Assembly: GCA_019321725.1 (NCBI GenBank)
Contig: CM033109.1
Coordinates: 16,833,993-16,897,992 of the forward strand
Length of the DNA stretch: 64,000 nucleotides
DNA from: Paulownia fortunei
Lineage: Eukaryota; Streptophyta; Magnoliopsida; Lamiales; Paulowniaceae
Direction of reading: 5' to 3'
Below the pieces are notes generated by a model. That model did no database searches. It was not told the DNA's origin and saw nothing but the letters and a program-made list of their open reading frames with translations. The translations under genes and the position numbers were made by a program. Shown here in pieces: positions 23,632 through 35,429 of the stretch; position 1 is the stretch's first letter, and the number at the start of each line of letters is the position of its first letter.

Positions 23632-24830
23632 ATTACACAACCCAAAGGACATCTTGTAAAAGCAAAAGTACCATAGGGACATGTAAATGTTATTTTCTCT
23701 TAGTTTTTAGGGGCAATGGCAATTTGATTATACCTCAAATAACCATCAAGAAAATAATAGTATTGGTACCCTGCTAGACGATCTAACATTTGGTCTATAA
23801 AGGGAAGAAGAAGTGATCCTTGCAAGTAGCGTTGTTCAATTTTTATAATTATTACACACTTGCCATCCAGTTACATTCCTAGTAGATATAAGCTCGCTAT
23901 TCTCATTCCTCACTATAGTCATATCCCCTTTTTCGGAACAACTTGGATTGGACTAACCTAAGAACCATTTGAAATAGCATAAATAATCTATGCCTTTAGC
24001 TATTTTAGAACTTCGATTCACACAACTTGCTTCATAGTAGGATTGAGACATCTTTAATGTTTAATTGAAGGTTTGTACGAGTCTTCCATTAAAATCTTAT
24101 GCATTACTATGGAGGGGCTAATGCCTTTCAAATCCAAAATAGACCACCCTAAGGTAGATTTGAATCAAGACTCATAGTAATTTATCCAATTCTGAAGGAG
24201 ATAAAGAGGCAGAAACTATTTTATCTCTTTAGTGGTTATATCTTCCAACTTATCGAAAGAACATTCATTCTTCAATTAAACCTGGAAAACATCAAGTGAA
24301 AATACATAGTATACCAAAGCCTCATCTTTAACCAAATCATCAGTACCTTGTGTCATAGATTGAACAAGGCATCTCTCTAGAGAGTCTTCGATTGTGTTTT
24401 TTATAAGGTGTGTATGCATGCATTGATCCACAATGTTTATCCTTTTACAAGTGTTGAGCTCTTCCTAAAATCGCATAGCCCGGTAGATGTTGAACAACAC
24501 ATCTATCAACGCTCTATAAGAAGCAATGAATGGTCGTCCAAGAATCAACATAATTTCTTGATCTTCTTCCATGTCAAGGACTACAAAGTCTATTGGAAAT
24601 ATGAATTTATCCACCTTCACCAAGACATCTTCATTCACTCATCTTGGATAGGTAAATGACCTATCTACTAGCTTTAAGGTAATGGTGGATAGTTTCACTT
24701 GCCCAAGACCTAATTTCCTAAAAATAGAAAGTGGCATCAAATTAATACATGCTCCAAGATCACAAAGTGCTTTATCAAAGAAAGAACCTCCTATCATACA
24801 AGGTGCTACAAGTTTAAGGTTGCAAACCTA
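23632..24830 (-). pseudogene. Athila/Tat protease-RT fragment
   Basis: Reading from 24830: the protease start CMIGGSFFDKALCDLGACIN with active-site block CDLGA, then [28 protein letters not shown] and [18 protein letters not shown] long degenerate linker leads to LGWSILDLKGISPSIVMHKI and RT blocks ending near 23640 with a TFTCPYGTF-like piece. The phase is broken by several stops. The upstream side joins directly to LTR sequence at 24830, so gag was lost. Closely resembles the plus-strand Athila copy at 6854-8145. Confidence 0.85.
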
Positions 24831-24834
24831 AGTG

Positions 24835-27407
24835 CAAGTTGTGTCAACTAATAAATTTCTCATGAGTTCGAGGTCGATCCACAGGAAAGTTGTTTAAAGA
24901 TTTTAGGATTATATTTCTAAAAAAAAAGATGGGTTTTATGTGGTTTAAAAATAATAATGTATGCTATAACTAAAAAAAAAAAACAAAGTAATAAAAGTAC
25001 TAAGGATTAGAGATCCGCTCTTGAGTTTTGAATAGAAGAATGATTATTTATTATTTTTACCCCTTTTAATTGACATTATTAGAATCTATACATAATGAAG
25101 GTTCCAATAGAAATATGTTATCAAATAACTCATGCAATAATGTAATCATGATATTGTCTTACTATTTGCAAATTATCTTTTAATGCCAACTCTTGTTTAT
25201 GGATCAAGTATTTATGCACACCTTTGTCTATAACAAATCAAGGTTTCACGTTAGTGGTTAGTGTAGTAAAACCAAACTTCCAGCTAAATGAACCCAAATA
25301 TACATATATCAAAAATCACCAAGGTTTAGATCAAAAATTAAAATAATAGTACAACACACTTAAATATTTTCTACCTTTATAACTGTTCCTCTTCCTCTAT
25401 CAAGAGGTTCACCCTTTCTCATCAGTAAAATGAAATTTAGAAAGACATTCACTATTAGAAAACTTAGCATAAAGAAAGACAACAAATAAAACTTTTTTTC
25501 CCTTCTACCCCCCCTCTTACAAGCTTAATACATAGTCTATTTCTAGTGCTTGGAGTATGCTAGAGGCCAAACATATAATGGAGGAGTTAAACAATCAAGT
25601 GGTATGCTAGTTGTCAAGAGTTGGTAAGTTATTATACCAAATCCTCTAAATTTTCAGGCTAGATACAACTAGATTTTGATGATGGGTAAAGAATAAAACT
25701 TGTAAATCTTTCTTTTCTAATATATTTTCATAAGTCAGTTGTCAAATTTGGTTGTCGGGTGAGAAAAATATTATTTCCATCCTTAAACATCAACAGGGCA
25801 TTGCAACACATTTATTGACCATTTTGACATATTTTCTCATCATATTGTCTTCATCAAACTTGTTTATCTACCTCTTATGTATAACCCATCTACATTTCAA
25901 CCTAAAAGAATTTTTACTTTAACAGATATGACCTAATTGGTAAAATAGGTCAGGACTAGGCTTAACTCTAATTCGAATTTTTCGTGATCCATTTTGTACA
26001 ATCCTTTGTAATCCAATTTCTTTTATCTTTACATATTTAGTATGAGATCTAAGGTCTGCATAAACTTGTAGATGAATGACTTATCAATCCATAACCTCAA
26101 GTATTAACCCAAAACCATTTTGGTATCAAAAGTTATGCCGATTTCTCTAAAACCTGCACACAAAAAAAAGATAAAACTTTTTAATCTCATTTTTTTTTAT
26201 TTTGATTTCCCATTTTATTCCTAAAACACAAAAATGCTATAATTGGGAGTTCTAATGATAATTTCAAAATAAAAATAATTATATAAATTATAATTAATTA
26301 TACATTTTTAAATATTCATCACACCCCAACCAACTTATTCTATACCATAATTAAATATAATACAAATAAAAAGAAACATGGGATGATGATCAGAATTTAA
26401 AAGAAACCTATAAAACAGTCTTACAATCACAAACAATTATTTTTCAGAGATCACGGATGCTATTGAGATTATTTTTTTTAGAATTTCAAATAGATGTGCG
26501 TCTTTGCATTAAGCCAACTTTTTTATTCCATAGACCAAGATACATATAACTTCAAAATCAATCATGAAAAAGCTTTAACTCTATATCCTCACATGTAAGT
26601 ATTTGCTATTTAAGTTGGAAAGGTGTTCACTCATGGAGTTGAAAAATAGTTAAAACACTCAGGGAAATGGTTTAAATGATTTAGAACAAGCATTCAAACT
26701 AAATTGAGCATATGATAGGTAGTCACAAAATTTGAAATACCTAGTTTATCTTACCAAAAATTGCCTCAAAATTTTATTGTTTAACCTGAAAAGGAAATGC
26801 TGAATCTTTTTTTTTCTTTTTTTCTTTTTTTCTTTTTATTTTTTTTTACAACAAGACTCGCATGATAATAGAAGATAAAAGAAGGATTTCTAATTATACT
26901 CACATCACTAGCTACAAAGTAAAATATTTCAACAGAAATAGATAAGTACAAAGGTTTACCTAATTTATTCTCCACATGCAAGGTAGAAATAATTCAGCAT
27001 ATCAAATTCCAATGAAACCAATTCATTCAGAATGATTGTTTTCTCAAACTTTCCACTTATTCATAAAAGATATGTGAATATTAAAAAGTAAACACTTTAA
27101 TATGGTCAGAATTTTCAGTTATATGTATCACAACTAATCTTTTCACAAGGTTTAGGAAGTGCACAAGACTAATATTTTTTTCCACATAGTACCTTGAATT
27201 CTAACAAAAAGAGGATTGTAATTATATTTTGACAATTCACAAAATTTTGGTTAAAAACTTCACAATCATTCCATGTTATACCAAAAAAAAAGATGGGAGT
27301 ACATCTCAAGAGTGTCAAAAGATTACCCTTTACTCTGGCCACCCTTACTTAAGGTTTCAACGAACCTAAATAAAATACACTTGAATTTAAAAAAAAAACT
27401 AGTAAAA
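24835..27407 (-). mobile_element. Long LTR of the LOG/X gypsy family, second copy
   Basis: Collinear match to 9189-11768 along almost the whole length, including the block GGAGTATG(C/T)TAGAGGCCAAA near 25553 and the TTCGAGGTCGATCCACAGG block at 24866. Right of 27407 lies a different gypsy element's RT, and left lies a protease/RT fragment. The plus-strand left end lacks the primer site, which is deleted. Confidence 0.75.
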
Positions 27408-27409
27408 CT

Positions 27410-27860
27410 TCTTCCTCTATAATCTTATTCTTTTTTTTCCCAAAGCTTTACTTTTTTCTATTTCATAGGTTTAATAGATGGATCAATGTTAAGTTGATGT
27501 ATGATGATTTTAGGGTTAATTTCTCTAAAATCATATGGTTTCCATGTGAACACATCTGTATTCTATCTTAAGAATTCTACTACTAGCATTTCCAAGCTGG
27601 GGCTCACATGAGAGCTAATCTGAGTGTACTTCTCAGGATTACCTGGGTGGAGTTCCACTTTCTTATACTCTTTCGAAGGCTCTATTCTCAATTTTTAAGG
27701 ATCTCCTCTAATTCTTTTAGCTTGTGGACCCTTTTCCACTTCAACGATCATTTGTTCCTTCGAGCTCTTCATGACCTTGGATGGTTCTTTAATTATCTTC
27801 TTTGATAAAAAATTATAACACTCCATTGCACTCCTTTGGTCGCACACAACCTCCTCAACT
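27410..27860 (-). pseudogene. Gypsy RT leader (second gypsy family)
   Basis: Near 27480-27545 the minus strand reads FTWKPYDFREINPKIIIHQL then NIDPSIKPMK, the standard start of RT in Tat/Ty3 elements whose gag is at 28690-29505. Between 27560 and 27860 only stray blocks of the protease-RT linker remain. The remainder of RT is missing: the long LTR begins at 27407. Confidence 0.7.
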
Positions 27861-28420
27861 CCACTTTTGGTTCAAAACTTCATCTTCATATGATAAATTG
27901 AAACAACCACTTGAAATTAGTTTAGTGCTGGCCGACCCAAAATTACATTATATTCAATGAGGCATCAACCACCAAATATTTGACCATAACTATTTTTCTA
28001 CATAGATTTGTGCTTATGGAAGTGGACAGATCAATCGTTCCCAGTAGGGCCACTTATTACCCCCAAAGCCCATCAAAGGCATTCAAACATATTACTCTTG
28101 GAATTTAAAATATGGTGGCCTCTATTCTTTTACATTGTAGTATCTTTCTAGAGTACCTTTTTTTGGCATTATTGGAGTCTCCTATGCTTGCTCCTGCAAC
28201 AATCATTTGGATGACTCTCCTCAGTAGGAATTTATCTCCCATCCGATCCACTTCTAGAGGTGGTTCTTCATCCATTTGTTCTCTACCACGATATTGATGG
28301 TCGATCGACTATGCCTCATTCTGCAAAAACATCAAAGTCGATCATAAGATTAGGGTTTAATAACTTCCTCTTAATAGCTTTTTATTCTGATCTCCAAGAA
28401 AGTCATCCAGCATCCCTAGT
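27861..28420 (-). pseudogene. Gypsy aspartic protease region (second family)
   Basis: With stops in several places, the minus strand gives blocks such as PLMGFGGNKWPYWERLICPL (28060-28000), matching the protease of non-Athila Tat-type elements, and upstream ETPIMPKKGTLE. The active-site block is not clearly readable. Position between gag and RT supports the call. Confidence 0.55.
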
Positions 28421-28689
28421 ATACCAACCTTTCAATTTCATGCTTTAACTAAAGACATTCTTCAGTATCAAAATTTTAGCAATTTAGAGTATTCTATTGT
28501 CATTAAAGCCTATGCTCATTATATGGTTAATAGAGCATAACTATAAAACTTGCCAATATATTTTATGACCTGATCTCAATCTCTTTCAGATCGTAGATGA
28601 TTCCCTTCTCTATGTTCTTATCGGTCACTTCGCCTTAGTATTTTGGGTCCACTTCTGATCTTTCATGTAGTGACCTCCTCCTCAAGAAT
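28421..28689 (-). other. Degenerate gag C-terminus / spacer
   Basis: No readable block remains between the gag core and protease. The expected zinc-knuckle was not found. Confidence 0.4.
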
Positions 28690-29505
28690 ACACCTCTATG
28701 AAAGTTCCATCAATTGTTCCACACTTGACGGTGGGTCCCTGGCCAAAGCTGATGTGAGATGGCCCTTCTTTAATCCGTGAGCGAATATGTTGACCATCAT
28801 ATCAATCCTCAGCTCTGGCACCTCCAAAACTTCATTAGTAAAATGATGAATGAAGTTTCTCAAGGTATCATCCTCTCCTTGAAGGATAGTAAACAGGTGC
28901 ATAGCAGATAGTTTAGCCTTTTTCTTACTAGCAAAATAATGTAAAAACGTTCGTGCTAATTGATCATATAAGACCACAATACCTATTAGTAAGCTTGTAA
29001 ACCATTGTTGAGCTAGTCTCGTTAATGTGGTGATAAAGATGAGTGCCCATAAAGCTCCATCACATGCTCAAACGCTGTTAAATTTTCTTGCGGATCCTTG
29101 CTCCAATCATACTTTGGTAAATCTGGGAGCTTGAAATTTGGAGTAGCCACCTCAAATAGAATTTTCAAGCTGAAAGGTAAGATTTTTTTTGCAAGGTTGA
29201 AGTCATAAGCCCAAGTCATAAGCCCGCGTCATTTCCAATCCTCCAACATCTTACTTAGTAGCTCAATTTGATCAGTTACCCCTGTATTTCATCTCTCATC
29301 GACGTAGGCCTATTTGGCGGGACTTATTAGTTACTAGGCCTGTTTCGGCTAAACCTGTCGATTACTAAGCCTATTTTCCAGCTGAGTTGTTTTACTAGCT
29401 ACCTCCTCAAAATCTACCTCAAGGTGAGCTCGCCTACGCATACCTTCCTCTTCTACTTTATCCTTCTTTGTTACGAACTCTAGGCACTTGGTAGGCACAT
29501 GAAGG
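28690..29505 (-). pseudogene. Gypsy gag (second family)
   Basis: Two open pieces carry the Retrotrans_gag core: 29022-29219 (ATPNFKLPDLPKYDWSKDPQ, FEHVMELYG) and 28696-28977 (YDQLARTFLHYFASKKKAKL, HLFTILQGEDDTLRNFIHHF, LARDPPSSVEQLMELS). Their order and motifs match capsid of Tat-type plant gypsy elements, different from the Athila-like gag at 5204. A frameshift lies between them. On the right it ends at the copia LTR start (29512), which probably inserted here. Confidence 0.8.
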
Positions 29506-29511
29506 GCGTGA

Positions 29512-31722
29512 TGTTGGGTTCACTTAATTAGAGAGTGTGCACAACGAAAATTTTTTAAAAATAATTTATTACAAATACAAAACATGATATATCAAATATG
29601 ACATCACCCACAGTTTGATGTGATTATCATTTTTTCCTTTTCAATTGTCTAAAATAAATAGTAAAAGGTTTTAGATTTATACCTTTGAGCACTTCGATTA
29701 TAGAAAGGGTTGAAGCAATTGATTGCTAACCTTCGTACAAAAACTGGTTTGCAGAAATCTAGATGTCTGGCCTTTGTCGAAGTCCATACTTCAAGCAAGA
29801 ATACAAAATTCTTGCTAGTAATTTTAATTCTTTCACTAATCTAGTATTTTAGAGTATTTTTTTTTAGTATTAATTCTTAAACCAAACGGTGGTAATAAGA
29901 ATTGAATACTTTTAATCAATCAAAAGATGGAACTTTTGATTGAAGGAAAAAGAAGGAAGATGGAGTTTATGATAGAAATAATTTTCTCTTTCTTTTCTTG
30001 AGATGGCTGAAAATTGTAAGACTTTTACTCTTGGTATTTTTGGCCTTCCTTATGTGGTGGTGGCCGAAAATTCTAATATCCTACTCTTGGAATTTTTGGC
30101 CCCTTCTTACTTTGTTGGAAGATTTTTGATTGATCTCAAGATCTCCTTAAAATCTCTAACTCTGTCTCCAAGGATATTATATATCCTCTTGTATCTTCCA
30201 AAGATACTATGAGATATTTTATCTAATCAAATTAGATAATTCCTTTAATATCTAATTCTTAGACTTCTATCTTCTTCCATCAACTCTAAGGGCCTCTCCT
30301 AATGGGCCACTTTAAATTGGGCTTGGACTTTTAATTAAATCCAATAATTAATTCAATTAATTGATTGGGCCCAAATTCAATTAATTAATAGTAATCAACT
30401 AATTTAATTCTACCATGCTCACCTAATTATGTTAGGCTCGATTAAATAATTTAATTATTTAATTGAGTAAACAAATTTAATAATTAAATTAATTTAGAGC
30501 AAACTCAGTTAACTCCAATTAGGTCCCTAATCTGATTTGGTCAAATTGTAAAAGTCTAATTATTTAATTAAATAATTAATTCAACTCCTTGAATTAAATT
30601 TTTCCCTCAATTAATTAATCTCTAGTAATTAATTAGATCCAACTCCTTAGATCAATTTCTTGATTAGAAATGCTCCATCCAAACTCTGTATGACCTTTTA
30701 GATTCACAACTAAACTAGCAATGGGCTTGCAATATTTGGAACCTTTGAATAACAATTATTATGATTAATTAATTTAATTAATTAATCCACTTAGGATTAA
30801 CTCTTTTGTTCCAAGAACCTCACAAGTCATGGAAAATACCTAGCAAGTGTATCATGACTACTTAGTCTTAAGTGAAATAACGAGCAAACCTATTTCAGTT
30901 ACGAGTATTATACACATAAGTTTCTTCTGTCAATTAATCTCCTAATTGAGTCTAGGATATAGATTATAAGTTAAAACCTTAAATAACTCAATAATTATGA
31001 TTGTATTTTAAGTACCAATGACTCATGATGAATTGTGAGAAAACCCGTTCAACATACATCTTGCCTTATTCAAGGACTTATGAATCATGAACTATAAAAA
31101 TACAGGAGATTCACTTATTTAACTAGACAAGTGACAAAACCTTTGTCAACCAATTTTTAACCTCCATATGCACCAATACAACATCCAATGATTCCCTTTT
31201 ATGATTATTAGGCAATTAGAAAATACATCAAGATGGAACACCACATGCATAAGGCTACCATGGTGCCTCAAGTCTAAAGAATAATCATGTACTATTATGA
31301 TGTGGAAATTCTTACTTCGACAAATAATATTTCCAACTAAGATTTCCAGCGTGCCTGTTTGATGTACTTGTTCTCTAACAAACACCGCCATACATCCACT
31401 AGCGTCAAAACGTTGATGCCTATAGAGTGAGACATCCTTCTCATGCGAGTATGCTATTAGGCTATTTGATATCCCGTCTCAAAAAGCCATGATGGAAATT
31501 AATTTAATACCAAAGCCATAGAGGCATATTTTATGATTGTCATTATATGCACGACCATACCCCATAGCTAAGTTGAGTCTAGGAACTTTATCAAATTAAC
31601 AAACATAATTAAAGATAAATGGAATGCTTATTTTATTAATATAATTTGAAAAAGATTGCTTTACAAATACAAGAATACAAAAGACGCCCAATCTAATTTG
31701 TGTGTTGAATATTACTTTAACA
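29512..31722 (-). mobile_element. Copia LTR (2.2 kb)
   Basis: Bounded by TGTTGGGTTC at 29512 and TTTAACA at 31722 (TG...CA on both strands), directly followed by the polypurine tract and copia pol. This is the 3' LTR of a minus-strand element. The TTAATTAA-rich middle (30340-30800) recurs at 900-1350. The open pieces inside, such as 31146-31391, are not coding. The region at 1-2480 is a relative. Confidence 0.8.
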
Positions 31723-31737
31723 ATCTCCCATTTGCCC
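31723..31737 (-). other. Copia polypurine tract
   Basis: On the minus strand GGCAAATGGGAGAT directly precedes the LTR, the usual form in plant copia elements (AAGTGGGAGAT). Confidence 0.75.
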
Positions 31738-31789
31738 TAGCGCTAATTACTTATATACCTAAAGCCCATCTTTTCAAAATGCCCATCGA

Positions 31790-33400
31790 ATACCTTTTGC
31801 TCTAGGGGTTTGGTTAGTGGGTTTGACTACATTTTTTATTGAAGAAACTCTTTCCACTAAGACGTCGCCACAACCAATAATCTCTTTGATCAGGTGGTAT
31901 CGCGTGATTATATGCTTGGATCTTTGATGAGATTTGTTCTGTTACTTGTATAATAGCTCCATTGTTATCATAATATGTGAATACGGGATCAACAATAATG
32001 GAACTATACTCAACCCTTGGATTAAGTTCCTCATCCAAATAGTTTTCTCTGTTGCATCACATGTAACAATGTATTTGGTCACAGTGGTAGAATCTTGGGC
32101 CATCTCTTGCTTGGAACACATCCAGCTAACAACACCACTATTTATGGTGAATACATATTCGGACATCGACTTTGAGTCATCTATATCAGATTAAAAACTA
32201 GAATCCATATAACTTTCTAGTTTTAGTTCTCCAGAGCCATATAAAATAAAGATATTTTTAATCCTTTTCAAGTATTTAATGATCATCGTCATGTCTTTCC
32301 AGTGTTCCTCACTTGGATTAGACCGATATCTTCACGTGAAACTTATAGCATGTGCGGCATCAGGCCTTCTACATGGCATACCATACATTATGCTTCCAAT
32401 GGTGAATGCATAAGGCATGCGAGTTATTCTTTCTCTCTTCTCAAGAGTCTTTAAGGACATAGACTTTGAGAGAGAAACCCATGACTCATAGGTAGAAATC
32501 CTCACTTGGATTCCTACATGCAAACCTCTTTATTATTTTATCTATGTACATGGATTGGGATAGTTCGATTATTCTTTTTTATCTATCTATAGATCATTAT
32601 TCCCAGAATAAAAGATGCATTTCCCAAATTCTTCATGGAGAACTGATTACACAACCAAAATTTGGTTGACTGCAGTCCCTACATCATTCTCAATAAGTAG
32701 AATGTCATCAACACATAGCACAATAAATGTCAATAGGCTCCTACTAACCTTCTTGCAGACACAAAGTTCATTCGAATTTTTATTAAAATCAAACAATTGA
32801 TGGCCTCATCAAATTGGATGTTCTAGTTTTGGGAAGTCTGCTTGAGTCCATAAATGGACTTTCAAAGCTTGCAAAACTTTTGCTCGCTTCCTCTCGATAT
32901 ATAGCCTTCAAGCTGCCTTAGAAAGATCGCTTCCTTCATGTTTCAATTAAGGAAAATGGTCTTCACATCTATCTGCCATATCTTGTAGTCATAATATGCA
33001 GATATGGCTAGCAGAATCCAGATAGATTTTAGCTTTGCTAATAGCGAAAAGGTTTTCTTATAATTAATTTCTTGCTTCTGAGTATAACCTTTCGTGACTA
33101 GTCATGCTTTGTACATCACTACCTTTTCTTTTACTCCAAATGTTTGCTTGTAGACCTATTTGCAGCCAATGTGAACTAGTTCCTATGGTGGGCCACCAAG
33201 GTCTATACCTTGTTGGAGTACATGGAGTCCATCTCAGATTGTATGGTATCTTGCCAACTTTTTTAGCCAATGTCAGACATCACATCTCTAAAAGTTCTTA
33301 TATCACTATCCAAGGGAAAATCTTCCTTGTTTTGTGGTTTTTGAACTTCTTCAAGTTCCATGACTTCGTCATTTCTATCTAATAGAAATTCCTCCTCTAT
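31790..33400 (-). pseudogene. Copia reverse transcriptase and RNase H, degenerate
   Basis: On the minus strand from 33400 down: the RT start is heavily decayed, then KSIYGLKQTS with NIQFDEAI near 32850, the catalytic VDDILLIENDVG near 32710, and AFTIGSIMYGMPCRRPDAAH within 32332-32523. RNase H follows: 31942-32166 (YVFTINSGVVSWMCSKQEMA, DSTTVTKYIVTCDATEK) and 31814-32038 (YYDNNGAIIQVTEQ). The order RT then RNase H at the end of pol, with integrase before RT, defines copia. Several shifts and stops make it dead. The end of pol is about 60 bases before the polypurine tract. Confidence 0.88.
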
Positions 33401-34437
33401 AAAGGTGGTGTTTCTCAAAATAAACACCCTTTATTCCAAGGAGTCGTAGAAGTAATATCTAATATATTTCTTTAAATACCCTAAAAAACTTACATATATT
33501 AAATCTCATACCTATTTATCTCATGTTTGCTACTTTATGTAAGTAGCACACCCCATACCCTAAGGTATTTATAGGAGAGTGGTTTCTTAGATCACATCTC
33601 ATATGATGTCTTAGGCACCATCTCAGATAGTACTCTATTCAATAGATATGTCATTGTTTCTAAGGAATAACCCCATAACGAAATAGGAAGTCTAGTGAAA
33701 CTTATCATCAATCAAACCATATCTAACAGAGTTCGATTCCTATACTCCGCTACCCTATTGAGTTGAGGAGTAGCAAGAGAAGTCCAGTAAAAGAGAATCC
33801 CATCATCTTTTAAATAGTAAAAAAAAACTCAATGCTTTAAGTATTCACCCCCTCGATCTGATCGAAGAGCTTTGACATTTAGCCCAGTTTGTTTCTCCAC
33901 TTCACATCTGAATTTCTTGACTTTTCAAAGGCTTCAGATTATCATACCTAGAATAACCATCAATGAAGGTTATGAAATAGTGATAGTTTTCTCGAATACT
34001 AATATTTAGTGGCCCACATATATAGATCAAATCCAATAGATGTTTAGCTCACTTCACTTGTCCAACAAATGGTAATTTGGTCATTTTTTCCTTGAGACAT
34101 GATTCACGTATTGGCATTCCTTGCTCATTCTCAAATTGAGTAATCGAGCTAACTTGTGAATTCTCCTATCAAAGATATGACCTAATCTAGCATATTATAA
34201 AAATGTAGAACTATGGTTATCTAATTTTCTTTTCTTTTGTTGAATATGGAAAAAGGGAGTTATGGGGAGTAATAATATATAAATCATTCATTAATATGCC
34301 AGTGTAAATTAATGAAGAACATTTGAGGATAGAACAACTCCCATCCTTTATTGTAAAATAATAACCTTCTCCATCCAAAATAGGAATGAAGATAATGTTC
34401 TTCACTAACTCTGGAACATAAAGACAATTATTACATT
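33401..34437 (-). pseudogene. Copia integrase, 5'-truncated
   Basis: At 34217-34436 the minus strand reads VPELVKNIIFIPILDGEGYY and TGILMNDLYII, the pre-integrase block. Downstream are traces of the integrase core (LFHNLH-WLF and YSRKL near 33990, then SEAFEK and RSDRGG-like pieces at about 33860). Gag and protease are absent: at about 34437 the sequence changes to the 3' end of a gypsy element. The element therefore lost its 5' half. Confidence 0.8.
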
Positions 34438-34461
34438 GAAGTCACAAGACATGATATTAAC

Positions 34462-34486
34462 TATCCCCTCCTCTAACATAATCGAG
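34462..34486 (-). other. Polypurine tract of LOG/X gypsy copy 2
   Basis: On the minus strand TTAGAGGAGGGGATAG aligns with 11800-11816. The LTR that should follow is missing: copia sequence starts about 30 bases further on. Confidence 0.5.
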
Positions 34487-34664
34487 ATATTGTCCACAAT
34501 ATCAAAAATAGATAGGAAAGTAAAGTTTAAAAGATATTACTTGAAATGTGGCTTATTGAAAAAAATAAAGCTGAAACAACACAAAACACACACTATTAGT
34601 TGAAACCATTAAGGATAAATTTTAGAGACTGAGAGTCAAATTCATTTTGCATTTTCAACTACTG

Positions 34665-35210
34665 TCCTTATTGGACCAATCTACACAAACCAATGTTGGA
34701 TTAGGTTCTGGCCATATGCTAGAAGTTGATCAATCAGTTGGTAAAGTGTTGGAGCAAAAATGAGGAATCGTCTCATAGACGGTGACATAATTTTTCTTTC
34801 CACAGCATGATCTACAAAAGATAGCAAACTATCATAAACCATTAACATTAAGAATACCTACAGTTTTATTGGTGAATGTTGAGTTGTGCCCAAGAAAAAA
34901 CTTGAAATAATTCCTCTAGTGTACGAAAACCACTAGGTAGGGTGATGAATACATCCGCATTGTTTAACATGGTAGGCATTATATCCTGAATATGTAATAC
35001 TTTTAACTCATCTCCAATGGTCATACCTATGATATTCCATACTATTAAAGTTATTGGGATAACTCCTAAAACTTTGACTATTCCTACAAGGGCATAAATA
35101 GCAACACTCCCCATCAACCCCACACTACCTCCCCCATACACTAAATAACACACTCACCATTTTTTCCTGAATTAGTTCCATAAAAGACAAAAATACAGTT
35201 GAACTTGCGG
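34665..35210 (-). pseudogene. Intronless LOG-type copy 2, in gypsy element
   Basis: Second copy of the LOG sequence described at 12000-12599. The open piece 34866-35153 contains VYGGGSVGLMGSVAIYALVG, IGMTIGDELKVL and LPSGFRTLEELFQ. A RKFNCIFVFYGTN block is upstream at 35210-35170, and LIFAPTLYQLIDQLLAY with VCVDWSN downstream to about 34670. An internal deletion at about 35155 removes some 20 residues between GKNGE and VYGGG. The catalytic loop has the same Ser and Arg changes as copy 1 (PSGFRTL). A further frameshift lies near 34860. No introns. It lies between ORF X (35430-35994) and the polypurine tract. Confidence 0.88.
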
Positions 35211-35275
35211 GTGGAAGATCCTTCCATTATCTTTTTTTTTTAAAGTGAGTTATGCAAAATAGAGTGAGTATGGTA

Positions 35276-35286
35276 CTATTTATTGA
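35276..35286 (-). promoter_or_regulatory. TATA-like motif upstream of LOG copy 2
   Basis: TCAATAAATAG on the minus strand, about 65 bases upstream of the LOG frame, in the same context as at 12668 and 63096. Confidence 0.3.
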
Positions 35287-35429
35287 CGTATGACTAGAGA
35301 ATACATTTATTGTTCGTCTTTTTCTTTTGTCATATTGAAAATATGGATACATAAAATTTAAAAATTATCTTCTTACACATGAATGTACATGTAGTTGTAA
35401 TTGTGGGTCACATCTTTCTTTGATTTTAC

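Noticed and set aside
26781..26981. Lys-rich frame with KKNKKKKRKKEKK
   Set aside because: Encoded by a poly-pyrimidine run inside the long LTR; low-complexity artefact.
31934..32194. Plus-strand open frame of 86 codons
   Set aside because: Antisense shadow of the minus-strand copia RNase H.
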